Origin: Acanthochromis polyacanthus
Lineage: Eukaryota; Chordata; Actinopteri; Pomacentridae
Assembly (NCBI RefSeq): GCF_021347895.1
Contig: NC_067120.1
Location: 19,329,361-19,393,360 of the forward strand
Length of the DNA: 64,000 bases
Direction of reading: 5' to 3'
Within the stretch, counting starts at the first letter, position 1, and the number at the start of each line of letters is the position of its first letter. The notes beneath the pieces were generated by a model that saw only the letters and a list, made by a program, of their open reading frames with translations, was not told the DNA's origin and made no database searches. Positions 12,601-24,793 of the stretch are shown in pieces. Made by a program: the position numbers and the translations under genes.

Positions 12601-15600
12601 AGCTGATGCTTCTTTTTCCCAGTGTGATTCTGATGAACACAAGCAGCGCTGGCTCATGTGCCTCCATTTTCGAGGTGTATATCCACAACTCAGGGAGCAG
12701 AGGCGTATATTATTCAAGTGCATTAAAGTGCCTTTTCAACAAACACTCTCCACATTATGATCAATAAAAGCAGCAGTGTTGTGTCCCAGTAATTACAGTG
12801 CACAGGGCATTTTTTAAATGGAGGCCAGGCTTCATTAAGGAGATGAAATTAGATTATTCATAACGAGATTAGGCCTGCTCATCATGTCATAGTGCAAACA
12901 GGTTTGTACACGTCGTAGTTCTTGAATTATACCATAGAAAAATGATTCCGAGTTGTGATAAGCATCTTGTCTTGCCTGTGCACCAAGCTTAAGCTTTACA
13001 GTTTTCGCAGCAAACGGAGGCTGTACAATGTACTCTCCATGCACAGTGGGTTCTGGTGTTGTCATTACATTTCTCCCATCTTCGTGTGATACTTGTGATG
13101 CTCCGCAGTGTCCATTAGAGGATAAATCACTGTGCTGTGCTTGGTTTAAAAATACCCTGATCATTGAGCACCTGTGCTTTCCTACTTCCTATTTCAAATA
13201 AACAAATAAATTGCACTTTACAGAGGCTCGCTCTTATGAAATCAGGCACATTTTATCGAATGCAGCAGCTCACCATGTCACAAGAAAATAAATAAGCCCC
13301 ACATACAGTGAAAAGTGGTGTACTTACGGTAAAGACACTCTTTGCCTTGACATGCTGTATCTCAAATTTTCTAGTCCTGTATGTCGGGATCATCTGAGTG
13401 TAAATGGACAAATCTGTTCATCTAAAAAGACAGCATTGGCTGAATGCAGCATATGTTTGCTTACTTCCTCTGACGATTGTGCAAATTATCAGAAAGTAGT
13501 CTAATTATAGTTCCAGGAAGCAACTAAAGCCCCATTCACACATACAGTTGAACACTCAATTCTTAACTTAAAGAAGAAGAAAACAAGTTCCCAAGCTGAG
13601 ATAAGTATGTAAACGATGTGTTCTATGGGCCACTCATTGTAATTCTGAAAATGCTGCAGTGCAGATGCAAAAGATCCCTGTAATCTAAAGTGTAGTGTCA
13701 GAGATGTTGCACATGCCACCCAACAAACTGTACAGTAACTGTCTACCTACTGGTTTATTTTTAGTTGTCTAAACAGATAAACTGACTAATGCAGATTATT
13801 AATTTGCTTATTCATCATCAAGAACGACAGAAACGTCTGTGCTTTGATTGAATTTCCCATTGAGGCAATGCATCTACAAAAGAAATAGGGCAACAGAGGA
13901 GGCATTTTAATCCGATTTTGTAGGACAACAAAAGGTCAGTGAGGGGTGAGTCTTTTCCTGTGACTGTAACATATAAGAATCACTACTGTGTTAGCCTAGT
14001 AATGCATCAAACTACAGCGGATAAAAGCTGTTCCTGAATTATTTATGCAGCTTCCAATTTATACCATTTATATTTGCTCAGCCAGCCAGAAAAAACTCAG
14101 GCAGGGGAAGTGAACAAATAGTGCTCTCTCATCCTTTACGAACAACTGCTGAGTAATGTCCTCAACCCCTCAACGGCTGCACACTACAGTTATGTTTGAC
14201 AAATGTTACCTGAGTGTGTCAGGGAGAGAGAACTAAACAGTGTGCTTCAGAAAAAGTTTTTAATTTGGTATTTCTTATCACTGTCTGTTGTGTTTAGAGT
14301 GAAAAATTATTAAATGTTTAACACAACTTAGGAGAAATTACAGTAATGTTTTTTTTCTGTTTACAACAATGCAAAATTGATTTTTTTCCCAAAAGGAAAA
14401 TTCCTGTATCTGAAGATGTAAGCAGTAATTTTTTTTGCAATTTTACCAGATGTGGACAATGACAGTGAGTGTGTATACAGTGTTATTAAATGGTATCTAA
14501 GCTATGTGAAATATTTGATTGTTATTCCTGCTGCTTTCGATACTGCAGGTGTGGAAAAACACTGAAAGATTCTCTTAGAAATTCACATTACTCTACAGGT
14601 GGTGCAGATCAATTGTATCCTTGTTTTTCAAAAACTGCAGCAGACGTTATAACTGTTGACTCATTGTTATGACTGCTAGTCAAAATTGAATTTCTGCAGG
14701 TTTATATTTTATGTCGAATGAAAGGTGGAGACAATAAAACAAATGTTTTAATTTTGTTTCATTTTGTTTTTTGTCAATTCTGAAAAATTAAAAAAAAAAA
14801 AAAAGCCCCACCACTGTTTTAGCTGCAATACAAGTGGATATTATTTCAGCAAAAACATCCAGCATTTTCTTTTGTTGTAGTAAAACGGATGTGCGGATTA
14901 ATCAGCTTTACAATGTAGGGATGTTCATTAGGGTTGAACAGTGACACAGATTAGACTCAGAATATTTAGTCTGATTGTATCTTTCTGAGAACTGTCTGTT
15001 CTCATGACCTTTTCCTCAACCTAAACACATAGTTTTGGTGTGTAAATTCAACCCAACAGTGAGTGAAAATGAAACTTTAATCCAAGAATAATGACTCCAT
15101 ATGGCACGCGAACCCCAGCCTTGGGTGAAAGTCCTGTTGTATACTTATACATCCATCTAAACCTACTCCCACCTGCTCCTAAATTTCAACATCCAATCTC
15201 TGGAAGTTATTGATAATATCAGAAGATTTTATTTAACTATTTTTAAGGCTTTCGTTTCGAACTGTACTGCATTATATTTAAAGTTATGCCAGTTGTTCAC
15301 CCAGTGCATCCATTTAAAAAAGGGAATATAGAATTCTTCATTACAAACCCCTTAAAAAATGTCAACAATGAATTCTAAAACAGGTTATAGGATGTTGCAT
15401 ACTTTAGAAGAAATTAACTGTAAGCTTTGCCAAATGACTGCATCTGTTTTTTTTTTCCTGCTGTAGGCCATAAATAGTCGTTCTCAAGTGCATCAAAGTT
15501 TGTTTAACTGAATTAGTTTCAGCCATCATATAGAGACTTTTACATCGATGGATGCAACCTCAGCTATAAAGTGTTTGGATTTGTTTACCAGTAAATTGGA

Positions 15601-16799
15601 GATGGCTGGCCCATCAGCAATCAAAAATGCACTCAAAATAGTTTCACATTATGTGTTAAATCGCGTCTCGCCAGGGAGCACACTGGGATGAGACACTCAA
15701 ATCCATAGAACTTTGCAATGCTAGTGCACCACTACGGACACCATTAGCTGTGAATTGCTGTAACTAATTTGCCAACTTCATTTCATGCATCATGGTAAAT
15801 CATGAAACCACATCGGTAATAACCATTATTCGCTATAATGGCCTTGAGAATAACTGCCTTGGAAGTTGAGGGAAAATGAGTAGTTAATTTCTCATTTGGT
15901 GATGGGCAGTATCAGTGCTTCTTGGCTGTGGGTGGAGAAGCATTCATGGGCAGCGTGAGTCACTCTTGGATGCAAGTCACCCACTGCATGACAAGCTTTT
16001 ACTGCAGCCGAGTAGGGCAAAAATGACTCCTGATAGCCACATTAAGGTACATCCTGTGCGTGTGTGTGTGTGTGTTAGACTCAGTGAGAAAGAAGGAGAC
16101 ATCACTTCAAAATGTACAAAATAAACTCAATCAGAAGAATACTTCTGGTTCAAAATATGATGAATCAGCTTTGAATTTAACAGCATTGCCTTCTGGGATA
16201 TCTTCCCAATTCAATCTTTCATCCACATTAAATCTTTCATAAAAGCTTCACTTAGCAAAAATCAGATCCATGTTGTTTACTTTAAAACCCATAAATCCAT
16301 ACTAATACGGCACTGAAGTATTTCAGCTTGGCTCTTTAAACTGACAAACAATCAAAACAGTGAATATGTGATTCACTAATTACACAAACTCATTCTGCAT
16401 TTGAGCCAATCTGCCTGCATACTTGTCACGACCATTGCCAATGTAACTAAAGATCTGCAATACAACCAGAGAAAGCACGAGCATGCACCTGTGTTTCAAT
16501 AAGCGGCAGTGTAAGCCAACCTTGCCCAAGTGCTGGTAAGGAATTATAAATAAAACAGAAGAAGGTCTACCTAAGGTGGGGTAATCTGATTTATCTTTTA
16601 TTATTTTTCCATCCTCTGGTGTTATCATGGTTTCTCCTCTGAAAGAGGAAATGTGATAAATATTGATGTCCTTTACAGGAAATGCAACCAGGCATGTGCG
16701 AGATGCAGGTCCTGATCTATCAATCACATGTTTTCCTTTAGGGAGTGTGGGTGTATGTGTAAACTGACCCCCTGCCAAAAGTCTGAGCCTCAGAAGAAG
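9669..16799. other. No gene recognised; minor simple repeats
   Basis: AT-rich, unique-looking sequence. There are homopolymer runs near 10450-10492 and 14790-14803, and a (GT)n run at 16056-16075. Short frames such as 12030-12332 and 12835-13164 have no recognisable domain, no splice context that I can support, and ordinary repeat-free composition. Confidence 0.5.
16056..16075. repeat. (GT)n microsatellite
   Basis: About ten GT units with one GC variant at the left edge. Confidence 0.85.
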
Positions 16800-17065
16800 T
16801 TTGCCTGTCTTAAAGCTCTCTCGGAGGCGTAATAGGACGCTCTCGCCTGCTCAGTCTTTCCCATCTATTGTCTCTGGCTTCCTGTCAATCTTTACATGCT
16901 GTATTCTCTCTCATTTGTTCTCTCCCATCCCCACCTTCCACCAGCAATCTCTGCCTCTCTATCTCTCTCTCTTACCAGCACTAGCTTCCCCTTCTCTGTC
17001 TTTCTCTTGGACACCAAGATCTCTCACCCTCTCTTCTAACAATCTCTTCTCTCCCTGTAGAGTTT
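16800..17065. other. Pyrimidine-rich CT/TCTC block
   Basis: The plus strand is strongly enriched in C and T, with many TCTCTC words, ending in CTTCTCTCCCTGTAGAG at about 17047-17063. The end resembles a splice-acceptor tract followed by AG, but no plausible coding exon follows. It may be simple low-complexity DNA. Confidence 0.5.
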
Positions 17066-18391
17066 GTAGAGACTAGAGTGAGAGATGAACAGAGAATAAC
17101 AAGACGCCAGATAGATAAAAGGAAAAAAAAATCCAGCATGACAACCAGACCAAAATAGTAACATCAACTTTGCTTCCAATTCAGAAAGTGAGGTGGAAAA
17201 AAACAAGTGAAATAAACACAGCATCTTTATCAATTTCTAATTCACATTATATACTGAATGCCTTCCCCTTACACATTCCTATGATCTACAAGTCAGCCAT
17301 CTCAAATCAGTGCCAGATTATCTTGTTTCAAGTCAGAGCTGGTCTCTAAAGGCCCCATCAGGTAGTCAAGTCAACGTGGTGGGAAGCTGCAATTTCACAC
17401 CTCAACTGAAGCCAAGGATGTCTGCAAGAATATGTGGAGGTATGCAGGCAAGCATCCAGGGAAGGAATCTGAGTCCCACTTTGTCGCATCACACCTACAT
17501 GAACACACAAACACACACAGACTGCACGGATACAAATTCACACATTTCCTTGCTTCTCCTCTTTGCTCTGAACAGAAGGCAGCACACGCAGAAATACACT
17601 TATTCATGTTTAATTCTGCACACTATCAGAATCTCCCCCCTTTAAAGATGAAGTAGCTCACTGTCAGCATTCGTAAATGTGCAAAACTAACACCACTCCT
17701 CACAGGTAGGCTATGCAAAGTTGTCTGCAAGGAGCTGGGAGCTGGAAATAACAGCAGATCAATAGCAAGTAGCAAGTGGAGCATCCCCCCAGCTTCTAAC
17801 AGCATGAGCAACGCTGCTGGTGTCGGCACACATTTCTGTTCCCTGCTCCTCTCCCTTACACTCTCTCAGACTCCCCAGCCAGCCCATTCTCATTTTCACC
17901 CTCTCTCTATGTCCTAAATAGCATGCCCTGCTTCATTTAACTGCTCCCTCATTCCATAATGTGTGCTGCCTGCACCTGTCAATATGTCATGAAAAGTAAA
18001 TCAGGTAGGGAGTGCAAGTAAAGGACACAGATATACAGAAAGAGAGTGTGAGAGGCAGAGTGGGAGAGAGATATCCTTACCAGAGCTGTAACGAAGGAAA
18101 TCCAGAAATTGCTTGCTTCATTCCACAGTGGCTGCTCATTAAATCCAATATACTGGGGAAAGGATTGAAGATTCCATCGAGATGCTGCCCCAAGAGGAGG
18201 AAAATGAGATTCTTGAATGGAGGGATTTTGGAGGGATGTTAAAAAATGTGGTAAATATGCATCAGGAGAAGGATCTGATATCCAAGTCCAGAGCACTTCA
18301 TGAGTCCTTCCCGTCAGCTGCGGAGCCACACGTGTATACACACTGACACATGCGGTTCACACAGAGAACCACACACGGACACACTCGCACT

Positions 18392-18422
<31 letters not shown>

Positions 18423-20119
18423 GGAGGGTGTATCCTGTGTTAGTCTCTGCTAGGCTGAAAGATTGAGGGAGAACGAAGGAGGGATGGAGACAGGAGGAAA
18501 GAGAGACACGGAGGAAGGGAGGGGATCTGGAGGAGGGCAAGGTGGAGGGAGGAGCTGCAGTATGTGATGAGAGATTGAGAGAGGGGAGGGGAGGGGAGAG
18601 CCTCTCCATTCCTCCTTATTTCTCCCTCAATCTGAATTGCAGTGGGAGCTGCACAAACGTTGCAGCGGGAGTTAATGAAATTATTTCACCATATCTCCAT
18701 CTGAAAAGACTGCGGGTGATTTTGAACAGCCAAATATGGGGGATGAAAGCGAAAACCACGGAAGCTGTTCCAGTCTGATCTGTTTGTGTACCCTAACGCT
18801 GAGTAGCGTCCCTTGCTCGTGCACAAAAGCCGACAGATAAACAAGCTGGGAAGATGGCTGAGAAAGATGGGGACGGGAGGAGGTTGATGCAATGAGTAGA
18901 TATCCAAACACACCCTGGGTTGGAGGGTTACCGTATATCAACTAGCTTTGCAAAATTGTCACAACAGCTCATCTTACTGAGGCATCTGCTGGCCCTCATC
19001 AGCATCTCCATTTTATTTGTTACATAGATACAAACTTACTCATGAGTATAATATGTATACACTTGGAAATATTAAACAATCACAGCAAAATCAGCAAGAG
19101 ATTTGATCTATTCCTGTACAACTATGCTGGAAATGTATTTTACCAAAAAAATAATATTACAATCCAAGGTATGTTAGAGTTTAAAAACTGTTTTCTTTAA
19201 CTTCCTCTACCAACTTTAGTGGATGTCAGTCTGGATGTGATATATTTATCTGCAGGGCTTTGCGCTAACAACAATGCATCCGCCAGTATCTTCCAAACCA
19301 CCACGAACATTGCAAAATATTTCCGCCAACACATGCTTAGAAAAGCGCAGCGGGCATCCCTCGGCTGACATGACTCACTCTAAATAATCCTACACTGATG
19401 ATTCATGCTCTAAGTCAGCGTGTACTTCGAGGCAGGGGTTAAGAGTATGGGTGGTATAAGCGGTCAGGACACCCCACTGCGCTCAGCTTACAGACAGGAT
19501 TAAGAATCAGTGGTGGATGGACGGAAGGGCTGGTGGGTATATCTCTCTCCTCGGTGGAGCCATGGATGTCAGCGGAAGCCCTTCAGCGGCTGGGGCTCTT
19601 GGTTGGACTTACAGGATGAACACGAATGTGTTTTACACAGGAATCTAGGATAAACTGATTAAACTACAGTACCCAAAAGATTTATTTGAAATTCTGTTTT
19701 TGTTTTCAGAATAAGATATGACACTTTAACACACTGGTACGATCTCATTGAAGTTAGTCTTATTTTTGCATTAATAAAAGCTTGTTTTGTTCCTGCATGC
19801 CAATAGATAAACACACAAAGAGCACCATGTGGCTTCCATTTATATAGCCCTACCATGCATTAAAATGGCTTAGATGTAACTCTATTCTGCTGCTTCCTTC
19901 AGAATGGACCACTATGAAGTCCATACCTCTCGATCCATCCACCTGTCTACTACTCACTGCCGCTCAGGCACACCAGCTCACCTACAACTCTGCAGAAACA
20001 CTATACAAGTAATCCATGTTTTATAATAGCAAGTTGTACTACTGAAGTTATACAGCCACACATATTTGAAGTGGAAATTAGTTCTGAAGAATAATAATAT
20101 TACAGAAAGTCCCACCCTG
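17066..20119. other. No gene proven; purine-rich and GC-richer blocks
   Basis: A CA/TA microsatellite lies at 18391-18420. A purine-rich block (GAGGGA, GGAGG words) runs from about 18455 to 18605. A somewhat more GC-rich stretch at about 19240-19620 contains ATGACTCA (AP-1-like, about 19371) and an ATG in good Kozak context at 19562. No open frame of useful length follows that ATG. This could be an untranslated first exon or regulatory DNA, but nothing here proves transcription. Confidence 0.35.
18391..18420. repeat. (CA)n(TA)n microsatellite
   Basis: About ten CA units followed directly by five AT units. Confidence 0.9.
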
Positions 20120-20547
20120 CAAGTTGATTGGATTGGTTCGACAAGGAATGCGGTGAAGTTCTGCGACTATCCCTGTTGGTTTGTCTGTCTGTCTGTCTGT
20201 GTGCAACATTACTCAAAAACGGACAAACAGATTTCTATGAAATTTTCAGGGAAGGTCAGAAATGACACAAGGACCAAGTGATTAGATTTTGGCAGTGATG
20301 CAGCTTATAGTCTGGATCCACGGATTTGTTAACGATTTCTGTATCATTGTGAGATAGCAGCACGGCGTCACTGTAACTGTGACAACAAGTGAACACTACA
20401 TCAGCTGCCTGGTGGCGATCATATAATTGCGATCCTACTATAAATCGATCGCTGCGGACCAGAATATTTTTGAAGATTTCATCTGTCAGAAATCATACGA
20501 CTGAACAGCCTTGGTGGAATACTGCCCTCTCTGAGTACTTTTCTTGA
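20120..20547 (-). repeat. Unassigned dispersed family, copy 2
   Basis: Read on the minus strand, this copy starts with AAGAAAAGTACTCAGAGAGG (about 20544 downward) and ends with GCATTCCTTGTCGAACCAAT (down to about 20132). It matches the 30.8 kb copy along nearly its whole length. Near its 3' end it has a (CAGA)n run, seen on the plus strand as TTTGTCTGTCTGTCTGTCTG at 20179-20198. It is the most complete copy together with the one at 30749. No coding frame is evident, so it behaves as a non-autonomous element or an LTR- or LINE-derived fragment. Confidence 0.75.
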
Positions 20548-23192
20548 TATGTATGAAATCCTGAAAGTCTGAGTCCATGTTTTTGATATTGTCATCATTA
20601 CATCGCAGTGTGGAGTAGAATTGCTCAGCCATGGCATTGGCATGGTAGTTATTTCCTTCACTACATAGCATAAAAATAACAACTCCATGTTAGCAAGGTA
20701 AAAACTATATATTTTTAAGCAAGATTTGAAGGGATTTCCAGAATTATTTTAGTTAATTTAAAGGATTTTATTTAAAGGATTCCACTCTATTTTAATTTAG
20801 TCCCCAAATCATCACATGGTTCTTATGTCAACATGTATCAGTGGCTTGTGTAGGACAAAAGGTGATCACGTTGTTACTGTACACAATTGACTAGATGTCT
20901 GTGAAATGTCACTAAATTTGCTGCTCTTGTCAGAGCTGAAGAGGCAGTGAACCTCTAACCCTGTTATGTTGTGACACTGTGATACCAGGTAAAACGAGCG
21001 CCAGTGGATGTTAATGTCAAAATTATGTTCAAGGGTCACAACAACCAGCATTCTCTGAGACATCCACTCCCCCCTCCTTGTGAGTTTTTGCTGCTTTCTT
21101 ATATAATATGTCTGAGGTTCGATTTATACCTCACAAAATCGTTTGTTACATATTACATTGTTCTTCTCCCTGGCCGAGTCAAAGAAATACTTCTGTTTAA
21201 GAGAACAACAGCAGACTTGTTGCTAAATATTTTCTATAAAAGGAAAAGGTATTGCACTGCATCTTAAAGGCCATGCTAAGCCCACACAGATGATTATAAT
21301 GAATGCTTTTAGACCTGTTCTCATGACTGTGTGGGCATGTAGAGCATGTGCCTGATGGAAAAAATAATAATGTTTATAAGCACAGGGTGTCCTGTGAAAT
21401 CAGTAAATGCAGTGACGCCGTGCTGCTATCTCTCAATGATACAGAAATCTTTAACAAATCCGTGAATCCAGACTATAAGCTAAGTCAGATTTTGATACAA
21501 ATGTTTCAGCATCTCCTGCCCTCTATGTCTGAAATCAGACTTCATTTGCTGCATAGTGCACATTTCAGTGTCTGAATTTCATTTGTAAAATGCACACAAT
21601 AAATGTTTTTCTCACTGGTCTTGAAGTCCCTGAAGGGAAGAAATACCATAGTGTGCATGACTTATATACTACTTTTACTTTTTATGCAACACAATACAAT
21701 GCTCCCCTTTTAGTTCTGACATGACAAATGTGTAAATGACACCTATGCGTCGCAACATCTGTCAGTGTTGATGATTCATAAGTGCTGTTTTCGCTATTAT
21801 TCACTAAAGCGCCCCATAGGGTGTTTATTACAGAAGGAATAGTGAGCGAGTGTGTGAGGGAGTGATTTCATACACACCATCAGTTTCTCTGTTTAGTTGC
21901 CAGATTGTCTGTGTGTTTCGTTTTTTATTTTTATTTTTTGGGCTTTCAGCCATATCTGAGTGTTATTTCCTCTGTTACCTGAGAGGCTCCTGGATGCTTT
22001 TACGAGGTGTCTTTGGGAGTCTGAACTCAAACTGTCAATTAATTGTCTGCTATGTTGATAATTGAATAAGGGTTTTAGTCATTCTAAAGCAAACGTGCCA
22101 GACATTTGTTGGTTCCAGCACCTGAAATGTGGGGACTCGTTGCTTTTCTTTGTCACACATACAAACAAAAATGTATCGTAAGTGTAGTAAATAAATATCT
22201 CTCGGTTTCAGACTATTGGTTAGAAATAACAAGCCATCTGAAGATGTCACTTTGGGCATTGGGAAGAAAGCTAATATTTTCTTATTACTTCTCTGATGAA
22301 TTAAAATGATTGTTAGTTGCAGCCAGCTCTAAGACTCAGTTCAGTTCAGTGTCTTCTAATTCTCTATATCTGGTGTCCGAACTTAGGTAATGCTTCAGGA
22401 TTAATTGATGGAGGGAAATATACCTAAAAAAAATCTTTATTCAGTACCTTTAGCGTAAAAAGATTCATTATTTTGTCACATTAAGGACAAATTACTGAAT
22501 AGTTTCAGAAGTGTCAACGGTAACATCAGTAGAATATAAGACTTCATTCAACAGTACCACAAACTGTATTGGTCAAATTAAATGCAAAGTTAACAACAGT
22601 TTCAACAAAAACTGAACACTTTAACGGCAGAGCTGTTGCACTGGACTAGCTAAGTGTACAGAGTGTAAGAACCAAACTGTAAAAACAGCGATTTGTTGTT
22701 TTATGGGGGCTCAGGTGTCAGACTATTTCTCGAGCAGGAGCTGTAATAAACTGGAGTCTGAGTTTGTTGCCGGGCAACTGCCCCTGACTGAGAACAAGTC
22801 CAATAAATAACCTCCCATAAAGCCACAACTTGCCTTCTTCTGACTATGGTTTTTGTGCAGGTTAAGCTTTGAGATGTAACTCAGTGTCTTCCTCATCAGC
22901 TTGTCAGTAAATGTATGTTGACATGAGCTGTGCTCTCTGCTTTCAGTTTTTGCAATAAAAAGCTAAGATAACTGACAATATTGTTGAACTTCTTTTGTAA
23001 CCCTTGACAAGACAACAAAAGACCATATTTCCCAAAACATCGAATAATTCCTTTATGCAAGACTTACCAAAAAAAATCTTGAAAACAATATATTTATGCA
23101 TCAAGATGGTGTGTTGTGTGGGAGAGCCAATAATTACTTACAAAATAAGCTCTTGTGCTTACAAGAGAATCCCTTTGGAGATTCTCTCTAAA
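20548..23192. other. No gene recognised apart from a repeat fragment
   Basis: AT-rich DNA with one fragment of the dispersed family (21409-21500). Short frames such as 21348-21575 lie partly in that fragment. I see nothing else that I can support. Confidence 0.5.
21409..21500 (+). repeat. Unassigned dispersed family, copy 3 (internal fragment)
   Basis: The segment from CAGTGACGCCGTGCTGCTAT (21410 onward) through ATGATACAGAAATCTTTAAC to CCAGACTATAAGC matches the internal part of copies 2 and 4. The flanking parts of the family are missing, so this is a fragment. Confidence 0.7.
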
Positions 23193-23210
23193 TATGTATG
23201 TATGTGTGTG

Positions 23211-23245
<35 letters not shown>
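23193..23245. repeat. (TATG)n/(TA)n microsatellite, left flank
   Basis: TATG and TG units pass into TA units, which run directly into the left end of the Tc1-type miniature element. Confidence 0.9.
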
Positions 23246-23246
<1 letters not shown>

Positions 23247-23611
23247 GCGCCCTCCATAATTATTGGCACCCCTGGTTAAGATGTGTTCTTTAGGTTCTAA
23301 TAAATTCAGGGTTTTTTTCTAAATATTATAGGACCACAATGAAAAAATGAGGAAAATCCAACCTTTATTTAAGTGCATTTATTCAGTGGGGGGGAAAAAA
23401 AATCACACATTAAGAAATAATTCTTTTACAACAAACAATTATTAGTACCCCTGATGTTAATACTTTGTACAACCCCCTTTTGCCAACAAAACAGCACCTA
23501 AAATCATCATCACCAAAATAAATTCAATTTTTATTGCAGAAGCATACAAAAATTATTTTTTAAAGGCTTTCAACACATCTTAACCAGGGGTGCCAATAAT
23601 TATGGAGGGCG

Positions 23612-23613
<2 letters not shown>
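23246..23613. mobile_element. Tc1/mariner-type miniature element with perfect 42-bp TIRs
   Basis: The arm at 23246-23287 (AGCGCCCTCCATAATTATTG... to AAGATGTGTT) is an exact reverse complement of 23572-23613. The element is 368 bases long and sits in a (TA)n tract, so the TA target duplication expected for Tc1 elements cannot be separated from its surroundings. The interior has only non-coding text, including AACCCCCTTTTGCCAACAAA (about 23470-23490), similar in style to sub-terminal parts of fish Tc1 elements. It is an internally deleted, non-autonomous copy. Perfect arms suggest a fairly recent insertion; that is inference. Confidence 0.88.
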
Positions 23614-23683
<70 letters not shown>

Positions 23684-23699
23684 ATATATATATATATAT
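23614..23699. repeat. (TA)n microsatellite between two elements
   Basis: A nearly pure TA run with two GTATG interruptions near 23675-23684. It separates the Tc1-type element from the palindromic element. Confidence 0.95.
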
Positions 23700-23949
23700 G
23701 GCATGCCGTTTAGGAAATTATATATATAATGAAAGTCGATATATATAATGAAAGTCGATATATATATAATGAAAGTTGATATATATATATATATATAATG
23801 AAAGTCAATATATATATAATGAAAGTCGATATATATATATATATATATAATGAAAGTTGATATATATATATAATGAAAGTTGGTATATATTGAATGAAAG
23901 TTGATATATATTGAATGAAAGTCGGAATATATGGAATGAAAATCTTAAC

Positions 23950-23987
<38 letters not shown>

Positions 23988-24059
23988 CTTTCATTCAATA
24001 TATATCAACTTTCATTATATATATATCGACTTTCATTCAATATATAATTTCCTAAACGG

Positions 24060-24065
<6 letters not shown>
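23700..24065. mobile_element. TA-embedded palindromic element filled with AATGAAAGTCGATATA repeats
   Basis: The left end GGCATGCCGTTTAGGAAATT (23700-23719) is repeated exactly, inverted, at 24046-24065. Between them are about ten forward copies of AATGAAAGTCGATATA-like units (variants with TTG for TCG; spacing stretched by extra TA), then a pure TA stretch at about 23952-23985, then three inverted copies. Both ends abut TATA, consistent with a TA target. The element has no coding capacity, and most of it could fold into one long hairpin. It is probably a Tc1/mariner-like miniature element whose sub-terminal repeat has expanded; the class is not proven. Confidence 0.8.

Positions 24066-24107
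<42 letters not shown>
24066..24107. repeat. (TA)n(CA)n microsatellite, right flank
   Basis: About 17 TA units followed by four CA units. Confidence 0.95.
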
Positions 24108-24770
24108 TGTGCCCTTAGTAAGCTTATATTATCATTATTTTATTTAATAAGAATATGAATAATAACATTACTAAAAACAAATGAAATGTAGTTGCTGCAG
24201 CCTACTTTCAACACAATTTGTTTTTCTGTTTCGGTTTAAGAAAGGTTTTTGGGTTTTTTCAGATCTTTGGTTGAAGTGAGTGAAGTTTTGTGATATTGTG
24301 TCACAACTTTTCAATAGCAACAGCAAGAACAGCACTCATGCTGGTATCTTTAATAAAGTGAATCAGTGATTAATTACCATCATGCATGAATCATGCTCCG
24401 ATAAAAGCTTTATTTTACTCGTGATCCATGAGGGCGAAAATGCAGAAATACAGAAAATGCATGGCAAAGAGAGCATATTGTCAATATTTTAGAGAACCCT
24501 AAAAATTTCACAAATCATGTTTTTAGGGAAGCTCATGTCTTATTAAGTGGAGCAAAACTCTCCTTGACTTGCCTGCAGTCTGTCTCTACTTACTGTTACT
24601 ACTTACATAGAAATGTAAGCAGAGACTTGACAGCTTTATACAGATGAGAGAGGAACGTCCAAAGCAGCAGATGACCAAATGCTAGTTAACTTGTAATCAT
24701 ATGTACGATTAACGGCGGAGAGGAAAGAATTCTAAAGAGACTCCTCACATTTTCTCATGAAACATCAATA

Positions 24771-24793
24771 CACACATATATATATATATATAC
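24771..24793. repeat. (CA)(TA)n microsatellite
   Basis: Short CA start followed by about eight TA units. Confidence 0.9.

Noticed and set aside
16380..16778. 132-codon minus-strand frame
   Set aside because: No domain, no splice-site context, and composition like its surroundings; expected by chance in 64 kb.
17047..17070. Splice acceptor-like pyrimidine tract plus CAG/TAG
   Set aside because: It is the end of a low-complexity CT-rich block, and no coding frame follows.
19562..19636. Possible first coding exon from a Kozak-like ATG
   Set aside because: The frame closes after about 23 codons with no convincing splice donor; too weak to call.
23720..23940. Regular short repeats that could suggest a CRISPR array
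   Set aside because: The spacers are only TA runs of varying length, the host is a eukaryote, and the repeats lie inside an inverted-repeat element.
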